A DNA stretch of 64,000 nucleotides from Flavobacteriales bacterium (GTDB taxonomy: Bacteria > Bacteroidota > Bacteroidia > UBA10329): assembly GCA_020635535.1 (NCBI GenBank), contig JACJZP010000003.1, positions 124,001 to 188,000 of the forward strand. The letters are read 5' to 3'. The notes below the pieces were generated by a model that was not told where the DNA came from, did no database searches, and saw nothing but the letters and a program-made list of their open reading frames with translations. Below are positions 36,851 to 43,810 of the stretch, one piece after another. The stretch's first letter is position 1; each line of letters begins with the position of its first letter. Made by a program: the position numbers and the translations under genes.

Positions 36851-36858
36851 CAAATATA
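36851..36858 (-). promoter_or_regulatory. -7 box TATATTTG for the thioredoxin-like gene
   Basis: Exact TAnnTTTG match on the - strand, 14 bases before ATG 36836. No TTG at -33. Confidence 0.45.
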
Positions 36859-36918
36859 CGGCCATGGCCATCTTATAAAGGATGAACAATTCTTGCCAGA
36901 ATTTGTCGTCCAGAAAAC

Positions 36919-36964
36919 GTATGCATGCATAATAGTTTTGAACATTTGGTATGCATGCATAATA
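36919..36964. promoter_or_regulatory. Two identical palindromic operators before marR
   Basis: The perfect 12-bp palindrome TATGCATGCATA occurs at 36920-36931 and 36950-36961. Each is embedded in the same 16-mer GTATGCATGCATAATA. The centres are 30 bases apart, close to three helix turns, so two dimers would sit on one face. The second copy lies inside the predicted marR promoter, which fits autorepression by the MarR protein. Confidence 0.7.
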
Positions 36965-36978
36965 AATTTCTACATTCG
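36945..36978 (+). promoter_or_regulatory. Candidate marR promoter TTTG-N22-TACATTCG
   Basis: TTTG at 36945-36948 and TACATTCG at 36971-36978 (one mismatch to TAnnTTTG). The box ends 7 bases before ATG 36986. The second palindrome occupies the spacer. An exact box TAGTTTTG at 36933-36940 between the palindromes is an alternative. Confidence 0.45.
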
Positions 36979-36985
36979 GCAGCCC

Positions 36986-37474
36986 ATGGGTAAGAAGCGT
37001 CATCTAAGGCCTGAAGAAAGTGTGTGTTTCACTACGAAAACCACATGGCATGCCATTTCGCGCCTTTACAATACGACCGGTGCACAGCACGATGTAAGTG
37101 CTTCCACCGGTTTTGTTTTGCTCAATATCGATGTGGAGAACGGCACGCCTGCCACCAAGATCGCGCCAGCATTGGGCATGGAGCCACGGAGTTTGACTCG
37201 CATGCTGAAGACCATGGAAGAGAAGGGTTATTTGGAGAGAAGGGCCGATCCATCAGACGGACGTGTAATGCGCATCTTTCTCACCGAGGAAGGCAAGAAG
37301 AAACGTGAGTTGGCCAAAATTGGGGTTGTGGCCTTCAACAAAGCCGTTCGAGATATTGTTCCAGAGGAGAAACTGAACATCTTCTTCGAAGTAGCCAACA
37401 CGATCAACGAGATCATTGACAAGAAGTCGATCTACGATAAAGTAAACGTGAATCAATTAGGAATTAAGAATTAG
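36986..37474 (+). CDS. MarR-family transcriptional regulator of the fad operon
   Basis: The protein has 162 residues from ATG 36986; the frame upstream crosses the operators and is not coding. It is a winged-helix MarR protein: the recognition helix region lies near 70-90 (TPATKIAPALGMEPRSLTRML) and the wing near 94-110 (RRADPSDGRVMRIFLT), with dimerising helices at both ends. The gene is followed 61 bases later by the fadN-type gene on the same strand. It therefore likely represses the beta-oxidation operon and itself through the two TATGCATGCATA sites. An acyl-CoA inducer is plausible but not shown. Confidence 0.87.
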   Translation: MGKKRHLRPEESVCFTTKTTWHAISRLYNTTGAQHDVSASTGFVLLNIDVENGTPATKIAPALGMEPRSLTRMLKTMEEKGYLERRADPSDGRVMRIFLTEEGKKKRELAKIGVVAFNKAVRDIVPEEKLNIFFEVANTINEIIDKKSIYDKVNVNQLGIKN

Positions 37475-37535
37475 AAATGAACCAAAAAGCGGTCAGTCGA
37501 ATTGCTGGTCGCATTTCACTAATCACTAAATACAA

Positions 37536-39932
37536 ATGAAAAGAAGTATTAAAAAGGTAGCTGTACTCGGTTCTGGTGTGATGGGATCGCGTATTGCATG
37601 TCATTTTGCCAACGTAGGTTTGGAAGTGCTTCTTCTTGATATTGTTCCGCGCGAGCCGAACGATGCTGAGAAGGCGAAAGGACTGACAACCGAGCATCCA
37701 GCGGTTAGAAATCGTATTGTGAATGATGCGTTGGCGTTCGCCATCAAGTCGAACCCGAACCCGCTTTACAAGAAGTCGTTCGCGAGCCGCATCACCACAG
37801 GAAACTTTGATGATGATATGCCGAAGATCGCGGATTGCGATTGGGTAATTGAGGTCGTTATTGAGCGCTTGGACATCAAGCAGCAGGTATTTGCCAACGT
37901 GGAGAAATACCGCAAGCCAGGAACGCTGATCACATCAAATACATCAGGTATTCCAATTCATATGATGTTGGAAGGAAGAAGCGAGGATTTCCAGAAGCAT
38001 TTTGCTGGAACGCACTTCTTCAACCCACCGCGTTATCTGAAATTGTTGGAGATCATCCCAACGCCAAAAACAGATCCGGCTGTAACTGATTTCTTGATGG
38101 ATTACGGTGATCGTTTCCTGGGTAAGACAACCGTCTTGTGTAAAGACACGCCAGCGTTCATCGCAAACCGTGTAGGTGTTTACAGCATTCAGGCATTGTT
38201 CCACTTGGTGGAGGAAATGGATCTTACGGTTACTGAAGTGGATAAAATGACAGGACCGATCCTTGGTCGTGCCAAGTCTGCCACTTTCAGAACGTGCGAT
38301 GTAGTTGGTTTGGATACACTGGTTCTTGTAGCTGGCGGATTGAAGCAGAACTGCCCGAACGATGAGGCCAATCACCTTTTCGATGTTCCTGGATACATCA
38401 CCAAAATGGTGGAGAACAAATGGATCGGTTCTAAGGCTGGACAAGGTTTCTACAAGAAGGAAGGAAAGACCATCCTTGAATTGAACCTGAAAACATTGGA
38501 GTATCAGGAAGCTGCCAAGGTTGATTTCCCAACGTTGAAGGCTGCTAAGGCTGAGGACAATCTTCGCAAGCGAATGAAGATCCTTGCTGGCGGAACCGAC
38601 AAAGCGGGCGAATTCTACCGCAAGGCGTTCTACGGATTGTTCCAGTATGCGGCAAACCGTATTCCTGAAATTTCTGACGACCTGTACAAGATCGATGATG
38701 CCATCGGTGCTGGATTCGGTTGGCAGTTGGGGCCATTCGCCACGTGGGATGCACTTGGCGTTGCCGAGACCGTAAAGGCGATGGAAGAAGCTGGCAAGAA
38801 GCCTGCTCAGTGGGTGTATGACATGCTTGCAAAAGGCTGCGACACCTTCTACAAGGCGAAAGACGGCAAGCAATTGTACTACGATATTCCTTCGGGAGAT
38901 TACAAGGTTGTTCCAGGAACGGAAGACCTTATCATCTTGGACAACCTACGTGAGAACAACGTGGTTTGGAGCAACGCAGGAGCAACCATCTTCGATATTG
39001 GCGATGGCGTTCTGAACTTGGAGTTCCACACGAAGATGAACACTATCGGTAGCGAGATCCTTCAAGGTATCAATAAGGCTATCGACCTTGCCGAAGGCGA
39101 TGCGAAATGGAAAGGAGTTGTTATTGCCAATAATGGTGAGAACTTCTCTGCTGGAGCCAACTTGGGAATGATCTTCATGCTTGCTGCACAACAGGAAGTT
39201 GAAGAATTGGACATGGCGGTGAAAGCTTTCCAAGACACCGTAATGCGAATCCGTTACTCATCTATTCCAGTTGTGGTAGCACCACACGGAATGGCGTTGG
39301 GTGGTGGTTGCGAGATCTGTCTGCATGCCGATAAGGTCATCGCGGCAGCAGAAACATACATCGGATTGGTTGAATTCGGAGCGGGAGTTATCCCAGCAGG
39401 TGCGGGTTCGAAAGAAATGGCATTGCGCGCTTCTGACGATTTCCAGAAAGACAACTTGGAATTGCCAGCATTGCGTGAACGCTTCCTTACTGTAGGTATG
39501 GCAAAAGTTGCCACATCTGCCGAAGAGGCCTTCGAATTGGGCATCCTTAGAAAAGGAATCGATGAGGTTTCTGTTTCTGCAGAAAGAAGGATCGGTCGCG
39601 CCAAGCGTGCGGTAATTGAACTGTATGAGCAAGGCTACTCAAAACCAGTTGAACGAAAAGATATCAAGGTTCTGGGCAAGAAAGGCCTCGGAATTTTCGT
39701 TGCAGGAGCAAGGAGCATGGAAAGTGCCAAGTACATCTCTGAACACGACAGGATCATTTCTGAAGAGTTCGGTTATGTAATGGCAGGAGGTGACCTCTCT
39801 CAGGCTACTGAAGTATCTGAAAGATACCTTCTTGGCCTGGAGCGCAAGGCCTTCCTGAAACTGGCCATGACCCGCAAGTCGATGGAAAGGATGCAGAGCC
39901 TGGTAACCACTGGTAGACCACTTAGAAACTAA
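37536..39932 (+). CDS. fadN: 3-hydroxyacyl-CoA dehydrogenase / enoyl-CoA hydratase (FadN type)
   Basis: The 798-residue bifunctional enzyme carries out the hydration and NAD+-dependent oxidation steps of fatty-acid beta-oxidation. The dehydrogenase half comes first: NAD-binding GSGVMGSRIA near 11-20, then NTSGIP, GTHFFNPP and KDTPAFIANRVG. The crotonase half is C-terminal (about 480-700): NFSAGANLGM for the oxyanion hole and GGGCEICLHADK, then a glutamate in YIGLVEFGAGVIP. This order and length match Bacillus FadN rather than E. coli FadB. It leads a fadN-MORN-fadA-fadE cluster whose enzyme sizes (798, 391, 596) parallel Bacillus fadNAE. Confidence 0.92.
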   Translation: MKRSIKKVAVLGSGVMGSRIACHFANVGLEVLLLDIVPREPNDAEKAKGLTTEHPAVRNRIVNDALAFAIKSNPNPLYKKSFASRITTGNFDDDMPKIADCDWVIEVVIERLDIKQQVFANVEKYRKPGTLITSNTSGIPIHMMLEGRSEDFQKHFAGTHFFNPPRYLKLLEIIPTPKTDPAVTDFLMDYGDRFLGKTTVLCKDTPAFIANRVGVYSIQALFHLVEEMDLTVTEVDKMTGPILGRAKSATFRTCDVVGLDTLVLVAGGLKQNCPNDEANHLFDVPGYITKMVENKWIGSKAGQGFYKKEGKTILELNLKTLEYQEAAKVDFPTLKAAKAEDNLRKRMKILAGGTDKAGEFYRKAFYGLFQYAANRIPEISDDLYKIDDAIGAGFGWQLGPFATWDALGVAETVKAMEEAGKKPAQWVYDMLAKGCDTFYKAKDGKQLYYDIPSGDYKVVPGTEDLIILDNLRENNVVWSNAGATIFDIGDGVLNLEFHTKMNTIGSEILQGINKAIDLAEGDAKWKGVVIANNGENFSAGANLGMIFMLAAQQEVEELDMAVKAFQDTVMRIRYSSIPVVVAPHGMALGGGCEICLHADKVIAAAETYIGLVEFGAGVIPAGAGSKEMALRASDDFQKDNLELPALRERFLTVGMAKVATSAEEAFELGILRKGIDEVSVSAERRIGRAKRAVIELYEQGYSKPVERKDIKVLGKKGLGIFVAGARSMESAKYISEHDRIISEEFGYVMAGGDLSQATEVSERYLLGLERKAFLKLAMTRKSMERMQSLVTTGRPLRN

Positions 39933-39963
39933 TCCTTTCCTCAGATCAATGTAAGGAAAGGCC

Positions 39964-40551
39964 ATGCTTAAGCACCGTGTCAAACTCATCATCATATTGT
40001 TTCTCAGCGCAGCACCGATATTGCTTTTCGGTCAGTCGAGCGAGAGGCCAAAATTCGCCCCTCGCAAAGACAAGCACAGAAATGAGCGAGATGAGTTTGA
40101 CCGGAAGCAAGGCCTTTGGAAACTCTATTCCGCTTCACGATTGCTCATTGCAGAGATCGAATACCAGAATGATAAAAAGCACGGCATGTCCAGGCGCTAT
40201 TACCCACACACGGGTGAGCTTATGGAAGAAGCCGAGTATTTTGATGGTCGAAAGCATGGAACGTACAGGAAGTTCTACTACACCGGAGCCACTAAAATGG
40301 AAGGTGAGTATGAACGGAACAAGCGCACCGGCTATTGGGTCAACTACTATCACAATTCTGGAGAGGTCAGTTCAGAGGGCAATTACAAGCATGGTAGAAA
40401 GACGGGAGATTGGAAGTTCTACGATTCGTTCGGAAGTCTCAAGTCTGTGTACACCTATAAAAATGGGACGCTTGTGGCCAAGGATGGAGTTTCCATTGAG
40501 GAATTGAAAAAACAAGAGAAAGAAAAAAATCAAACGATAAACATTAAATAA
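39964..40551 (+). CDS. Secreted MORN-repeat (YwqK-like) protein
   Basis: The protein has 195 residues and a signal peptide (about 1-23; IIILFLSAAPILLFGQ). About five MORN-like units (about 50-170) follow the pattern G.W..Y...G.L..E..Y..G...G (KQGLWKLY, KHGMSRRYYPHTGEL, KHGTYRKFYYTGA, RTGYWVNYYHNSGE, KTGDWKFYDSFGS). The tail is lysine/glutamate-rich. Annotation pipelines often call such proteins YwqK-family antitoxin, but no toxin is present and the export signal argues against a cytosolic antitoxin. It sits inside the beta-oxidation operon, 31 bases after fadN and one base before fadA. Function unknown. Confidence 0.8.
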   Translation: MLKHRVKLIIILFLSAAPILLFGQSSERPKFAPRKDKHRNERDEFDRKQGLWKLYSASRLLIAEIEYQNDKKHGMSRRYYPHTGELMEEAEYFDGRKHGTYRKFYYTGATKMEGEYERNKRTGYWVNYYHNSGEVSSEGNYKHGRKTGDWKFYDSFGSLKSVYTYKNGTLVAKDGVSIEELKKQEKEKNQTINIK

Positions 40552-40552
40552 C

Positions 40553-41728
40553 ATGGACGCATACATTGTAGCAGGATTCAGATCGGCAGTCGGTAAGGCT
40601 CCACGTGGTGTATTCAAATTCACCCGCCCAGACGACATTGCGGCAGATGTGATCAAGCATCTGGTAGCATCTGTTCCTAACTTGGATAAGGACACAATTG
40701 ACGATGTGATCGCTGGTTGTGCCACGCCAGAGGCCGAACTCGGTCTCAACATCGGTAGAATGATCTCGTTGATGGGATTGGATACCGTCAAGGTTCCTGG
40801 AATGACCGTGAACCGTTACTGCTCATCCGGATTGGAAACCATTGCCATTGCAGCATCAAAGATTCACGCTGGCTTGGCCGATTGCATCATTGCAGGTGGT
40901 GTGGAAAGCATGAGCCCGATGCCTTTCGGTGGTTGGACGGTAACTCCGAACTATCAAGTGGCCAAGTACCACTCAGATTGGTACTGGGGAATGGGACTTA
41001 CCGCTGAGGAAGTTGCAGAGAAGTACAACGTGAGCCGTGAGGATCAGGATGCTTTTTCAGTACGGTCTCACGATAGAGCGTTGGCTGCCATTGCCAGCGG
41101 ACGTTTCAAGGATGACATCGTTCCAATTACGGTGAACGAGGTTTACTTGGATGCAAACGAGAAGCGTCAGGAGCGCTCTTATGTGGTTGATACAGATGAA
41201 GGTCCTCGAAAGGGAACCAACATCGAAGCACTTTCAAAACTTCGTCCTGTATTCAAGACCGGTGGTTCCGTAACGGCTGGTAACTCATCTCAAACATCTG
41301 ATGGTGCAGCGTTTGTCATGGTGGTGTCAGAAAAGAAACTGAAAGAACTTGGCGTTGAACCAATTGCTCGCGTTGTGAGTTATGCTGTAACTGGTTTGGA
41401 ACCACGTGAAATGGGTGTAGGTCCTATCACTGCCATTCCAGCGGCACTGAAAATCGCAGGTTTGAAGCAGGACGACCTAGACATCATCGAGTTGAACGAA
41501 GCATTCGCATCACAGTCGTTGGCAGTTGTTCGCACACTTGGCCTCAATGAGGATAAAGTGAACGTGAACGGAGGTGCCATTGCATTGGGTCACCCACTGG
41601 GATGCACGGGCGGTAAGCTCACCGTTCAGATGATGAACGAGTTGAAGAAAACTGGAGGCAAGTACGGTATGGTGACCATGTGTGTGGGAACCGGACAGGG
41701 TGCAGCTGGTGTGTTCGAAATGATGTAA
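40553..41728 (+). CDS. fadA: Acetyl-CoA acyltransferase (3-ketoacyl-CoA thiolase)
   Basis: The 391-residue thiolase catalyses the last, chain-shortening step of beta-oxidation: 3-ketoacyl-CoA plus CoA gives acetyl-CoA and a shorter acyl-CoA. Nucleophile Cys90 is in NRYCSSGLETIA. The other catalytic elements are NEAFA near 325, the His in GHPLGCTGGK, and the base Cys in MCVGTGQGAAG near the end. All are intact and the length is standard. It begins one base after the MORN gene stop and is followed by a 164-base gap with an inverted repeat before fadE. Confidence 0.93.
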   Translation: MDAYIVAGFRSAVGKAPRGVFKFTRPDDIAADVIKHLVASVPNLDKDTIDDVIAGCATPEAELGLNIGRMISLMGLDTVKVPGMTVNRYCSSGLETIAIAASKIHAGLADCIIAGGVESMSPMPFGGWTVTPNYQVAKYHSDWYWGMGLTAEEVAEKYNVSREDQDAFSVRSHDRALAAIASGRFKDDIVPITVNEVYLDANEKRQERSYVVDTDEGPRKGTNIEALSKLRPVFKTGGSVTAGNSSQTSDGAAFVMVVSEKKLKELGVEPIARVVSYAVTGLEPREMGVGPITAIPAALKIAGLKQDDLDIIELNEAFASQSLAVVRTLGLNEDKVNVNGGAIALGHPLGCTGGKLTVQMMNELKKTGGKYGMVTMCVGTGQGAAGVFEMM

Positions 41729-41732
41729 TGGA

Positions 41733-41852
41733 TACGAATTACGAATGCCGCAAGCGGTACGAATATGACGAATGGCAGAGTCTGCGATAGCAGTAAGAAA
41801 CTGAAGTGTCGGAGTGCATATTCGTCATATTCGTACTCAATTCGTAATTCGA
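41733..41852. repeat. Long imperfect inverted repeat of TACGAAT type, between fadA and fadE
   Basis: The left arm (41733-41775) has TACGAATTACGAAT, then 10 bases, then GTACGAATATGACGAAT. The right arm (41816-41852) is its reverse complement, with a 3-base instead of a 10-base insert. The 40-base spacer could form a loop. A half-element with the same two cores occurs at 59207-59241. It would form a large hairpin in the fad mRNA and may tune fadE expression, but no T-run follows. Confidence 0.75.
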
Positions 41853-41892
41853 ATCAGCACAAACAAGACAACAATTATTAAATACAATAAGA

Positions 41893-43683
41893 ATGGAAAC
41901 AGTAGAAAAAAAGGCGCTGCAAGGTGGTGAGTGGCTCGTTCGTGAGTCGGAATACCAAGACGTTTTTACTCCAGAAGAGTGGACGGAAGAGCAGCAGATG
42001 ATCGCGCAAACGTGTCGTGATTTCATCGCACAGGAGGTAACTCCAAACTTGGACCGCATCGATACCTTGGAAGAAGGTCTGATGGCAGGTCTGATGGACA
42101 AGGCAGGTGAATTGGGTCTGTTGGCCATTACCGTTCCTGAAGAGTACGGTGGCATGGGAGCCAGCTTCAATACCAGTTGTCTGGTGGCTGAGGCAACAGG
42201 TTCTGGACACTCATTCTCTGTGGCAATTTCGGCACACACAGGTATCGGCACTTTGCCACTTCAGTATTACGGAAACGAAGCACAGAAACAGAAATACCTG
42301 CCAGGTTTGGCAAGCGGTGCGTTGAAGGCTTCTTATGCGCTCACTGAGCCAAGCGCTGGGTCAGACGCCAACTCCGGCAAGACCAAAGCAACGCTTTCTG
42401 AAGATGGGAAATACTACATCCTGAACGGACAGAAAATGTGGATCACCAATGCGGGTTTCGCTGATCTGTTCACGGTTTTCGCCAAGATCGATGACGATAA
42501 GAATCTGAGCGCTTTCTTGGTGGAGGCAACTTGGGAAGGTGTGAGCCTGAACGCGGAGGAGAAGAAGATGGGTATCAAGGGTTCATCTACTCGTCAGGTG
42601 TTCTTCAATAACGTGAAAGTGCCTGTGGAGAACCTGCTTTCTGAAAGAGGAAACGGTTTCAAGATCGCGGTGAACATTTTGAACATCGGTCGTATCAAAT
42701 TGGGTGCTGCTGCCATCGGTGGTGGTAAGCAAGCGATCACGCAATCCGTGAACTATGCCAACGAGCGCGAGCAGTTCGGCCGTTCGATCACGAAGTATGG
42801 GGCGATTCAGTACAAATTGGCACAACAGGCCATTTTGAATTGGGTGAACGAATCCGCCACTTACCGTGCTGGACAGGACATCGAGAACTGCATCAACAGA
42901 TACATCAGCGAGGGCATGGACCCAGAAGAGGCAAAACTGAAAGGTGTTGCTTCTTACGCAGTGGAATGCGCTATCCTTAAGGTATTCGGTTCAGAAGCAA
43001 TTGATTATATCGTTGACGAGGCTGTTCAGATCTATGGCGGCATGGGCTTCAGTGCTGAGTCGCCAGTAGAGCGTGCATACCGTGATGCACGTATCAACCG
43101 CATCTTCGAAGGAACCAACGAGATCAACCGTATGCTTACCGTGAACATGATGCTCCAGAAAGCCATGAAAGGTGAGTTGGATCTGATGGGACCTGCACAG
43201 AAGGTTGCGGGTGAGTTGATGAGCATTCCTGAGCTTGGCGAAGAGGACAACAGTCTTTTCGGTAAGGAGAAAGGCTACCTGAAGAACTTCAAGAAGGCTG
43301 CGTTGATGGTAGCTGGTTCTGCTGTTCAGAAATTGGCCATGAGCTTGGCAAAAGAGCAGGAAGTGCTGATGAACATTGCCGACATCCTTATCGCTATCTA
43401 CACCGCAGAATCTGCGTTGCTGAGAGCTGAGAAGATGGTAAGTGTAAAAGGCGAAGCTGCGTGCGCTGCTCAGATCGACATGGTAAAGGTTTACTTCAAC
43501 GATACGGCCGACAACATTTGGAAGTGGGGCAAAGACGCCATCGCTTCATTTGCAGAAGGTGATGAGTTGAAAATGATGAGCCTTGGCATCAAGCGTTTCA
43601 CGAAGACGGATGTTTACAACGTGAAGGACGCTCGTAGAAGAATTGCCAAGGTGATCATTGACGAGAACAAGTACCCTTTCTAA
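41893..43683 (+). CDS. fadE: Acyl-CoA dehydrogenase with C-terminal extension (FadE type)
   Basis: This 596-residue FAD enzyme performs the first oxidation of beta-oxidation, acyl-CoA to trans-2-enoyl-CoA. The acyl-CoA dehydrogenase core covers about 35-425: YALTEPSAGSDA near 150, MWITNAG near 180, GIKGSSTRQVFF near 230, YANEREQFGRSI near 290, and IYGGMGF then RIFEGTNEINR near 400 with the catalytic glutamate region. An extra helical C-terminal region of about 170 residues is usual for this subgroup, which includes Bacillus FadE (about 594). It is the last gene of the operon and is followed by a terminator. Confidence 0.93.
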   Translation: METVEKKALQGGEWLVRESEYQDVFTPEEWTEEQQMIAQTCRDFIAQEVTPNLDRIDTLEEGLMAGLMDKAGELGLLAITVPEEYGGMGASFNTSCLVAEATGSGHSFSVAISAHTGIGTLPLQYYGNEAQKQKYLPGLASGALKASYALTEPSAGSDANSGKTKATLSEDGKYYILNGQKMWITNAGFADLFTVFAKIDDDKNLSAFLVEATWEGVSLNAEEKKMGIKGSSTRQVFFNNVKVPVENLLSERGNGFKIAVNILNIGRIKLGAAAIGGGKQAITQSVNYANEREQFGRSITKYGAIQYKLAQQAILNWVNESATYRAGQDIENCINRYISEGMDPEEAKLKGVASYAVECAILKVFGSEAIDYIVDEAVQIYGGMGFSAESPVERAYRDARINRIFEGTNEINRMLTVNMMLQKAMKGELDLMGPAQKVAGELMSIPELGEEDNSLFGKEKGYLKNFKKAALMVAGSAVQKLAMSLAKEQEVLMNIADILIAIYTAESALLRAEKMVSVKGEAACAAQIDMVKVYFNDTADNIWKWGKDAIASFAEGDELKMMSLGIKRFTKTDVYNVKDARRRIAKVIIDENKYPF

Positions 43684-43705
43684 GGATACTTAGGTTAGCA
43701 AGGTT

Positions 43706-43743
43706 GAAAACCCCGTACAGCGATGTGCGGGGTTTTCTTTTGT
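43706..43743 (+). terminator. Rho-independent terminator of the fad operon
   Basis: A stem of about 12 bp (AAAACCCCGTAC with GTGCGGGGTTTT, one G-U pair) around a short loop is followed by TCTTTTG. It lies about 23 bases after the fadE stop. Confidence 0.85.
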
Positions 43744-43810
43744 GCAAACAGCTTAACATTTATCGCCAACGCTGCATCTATATTTACGTCCTTATACCAG
43801 ACCATTTCGA

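Noticed and set aside
37944..38873. 309-codon frame on the - strand opposite fadN
   Set aside because: Shadow of a well-conserved enzyme; composition is atypical and no motif is seen.
39964..40551. YwqK-type antitoxin with a partner toxin
   Set aside because: The protein has an export signal and the neighbours are beta-oxidation enzymes; no toxin gene is present.
41739..42251. 170-codon - strand frame over the fadA-fadE gap
   Set aside because: Overlaps the start of fadE and an inverted repeat; the translation is low in recognisable structure.
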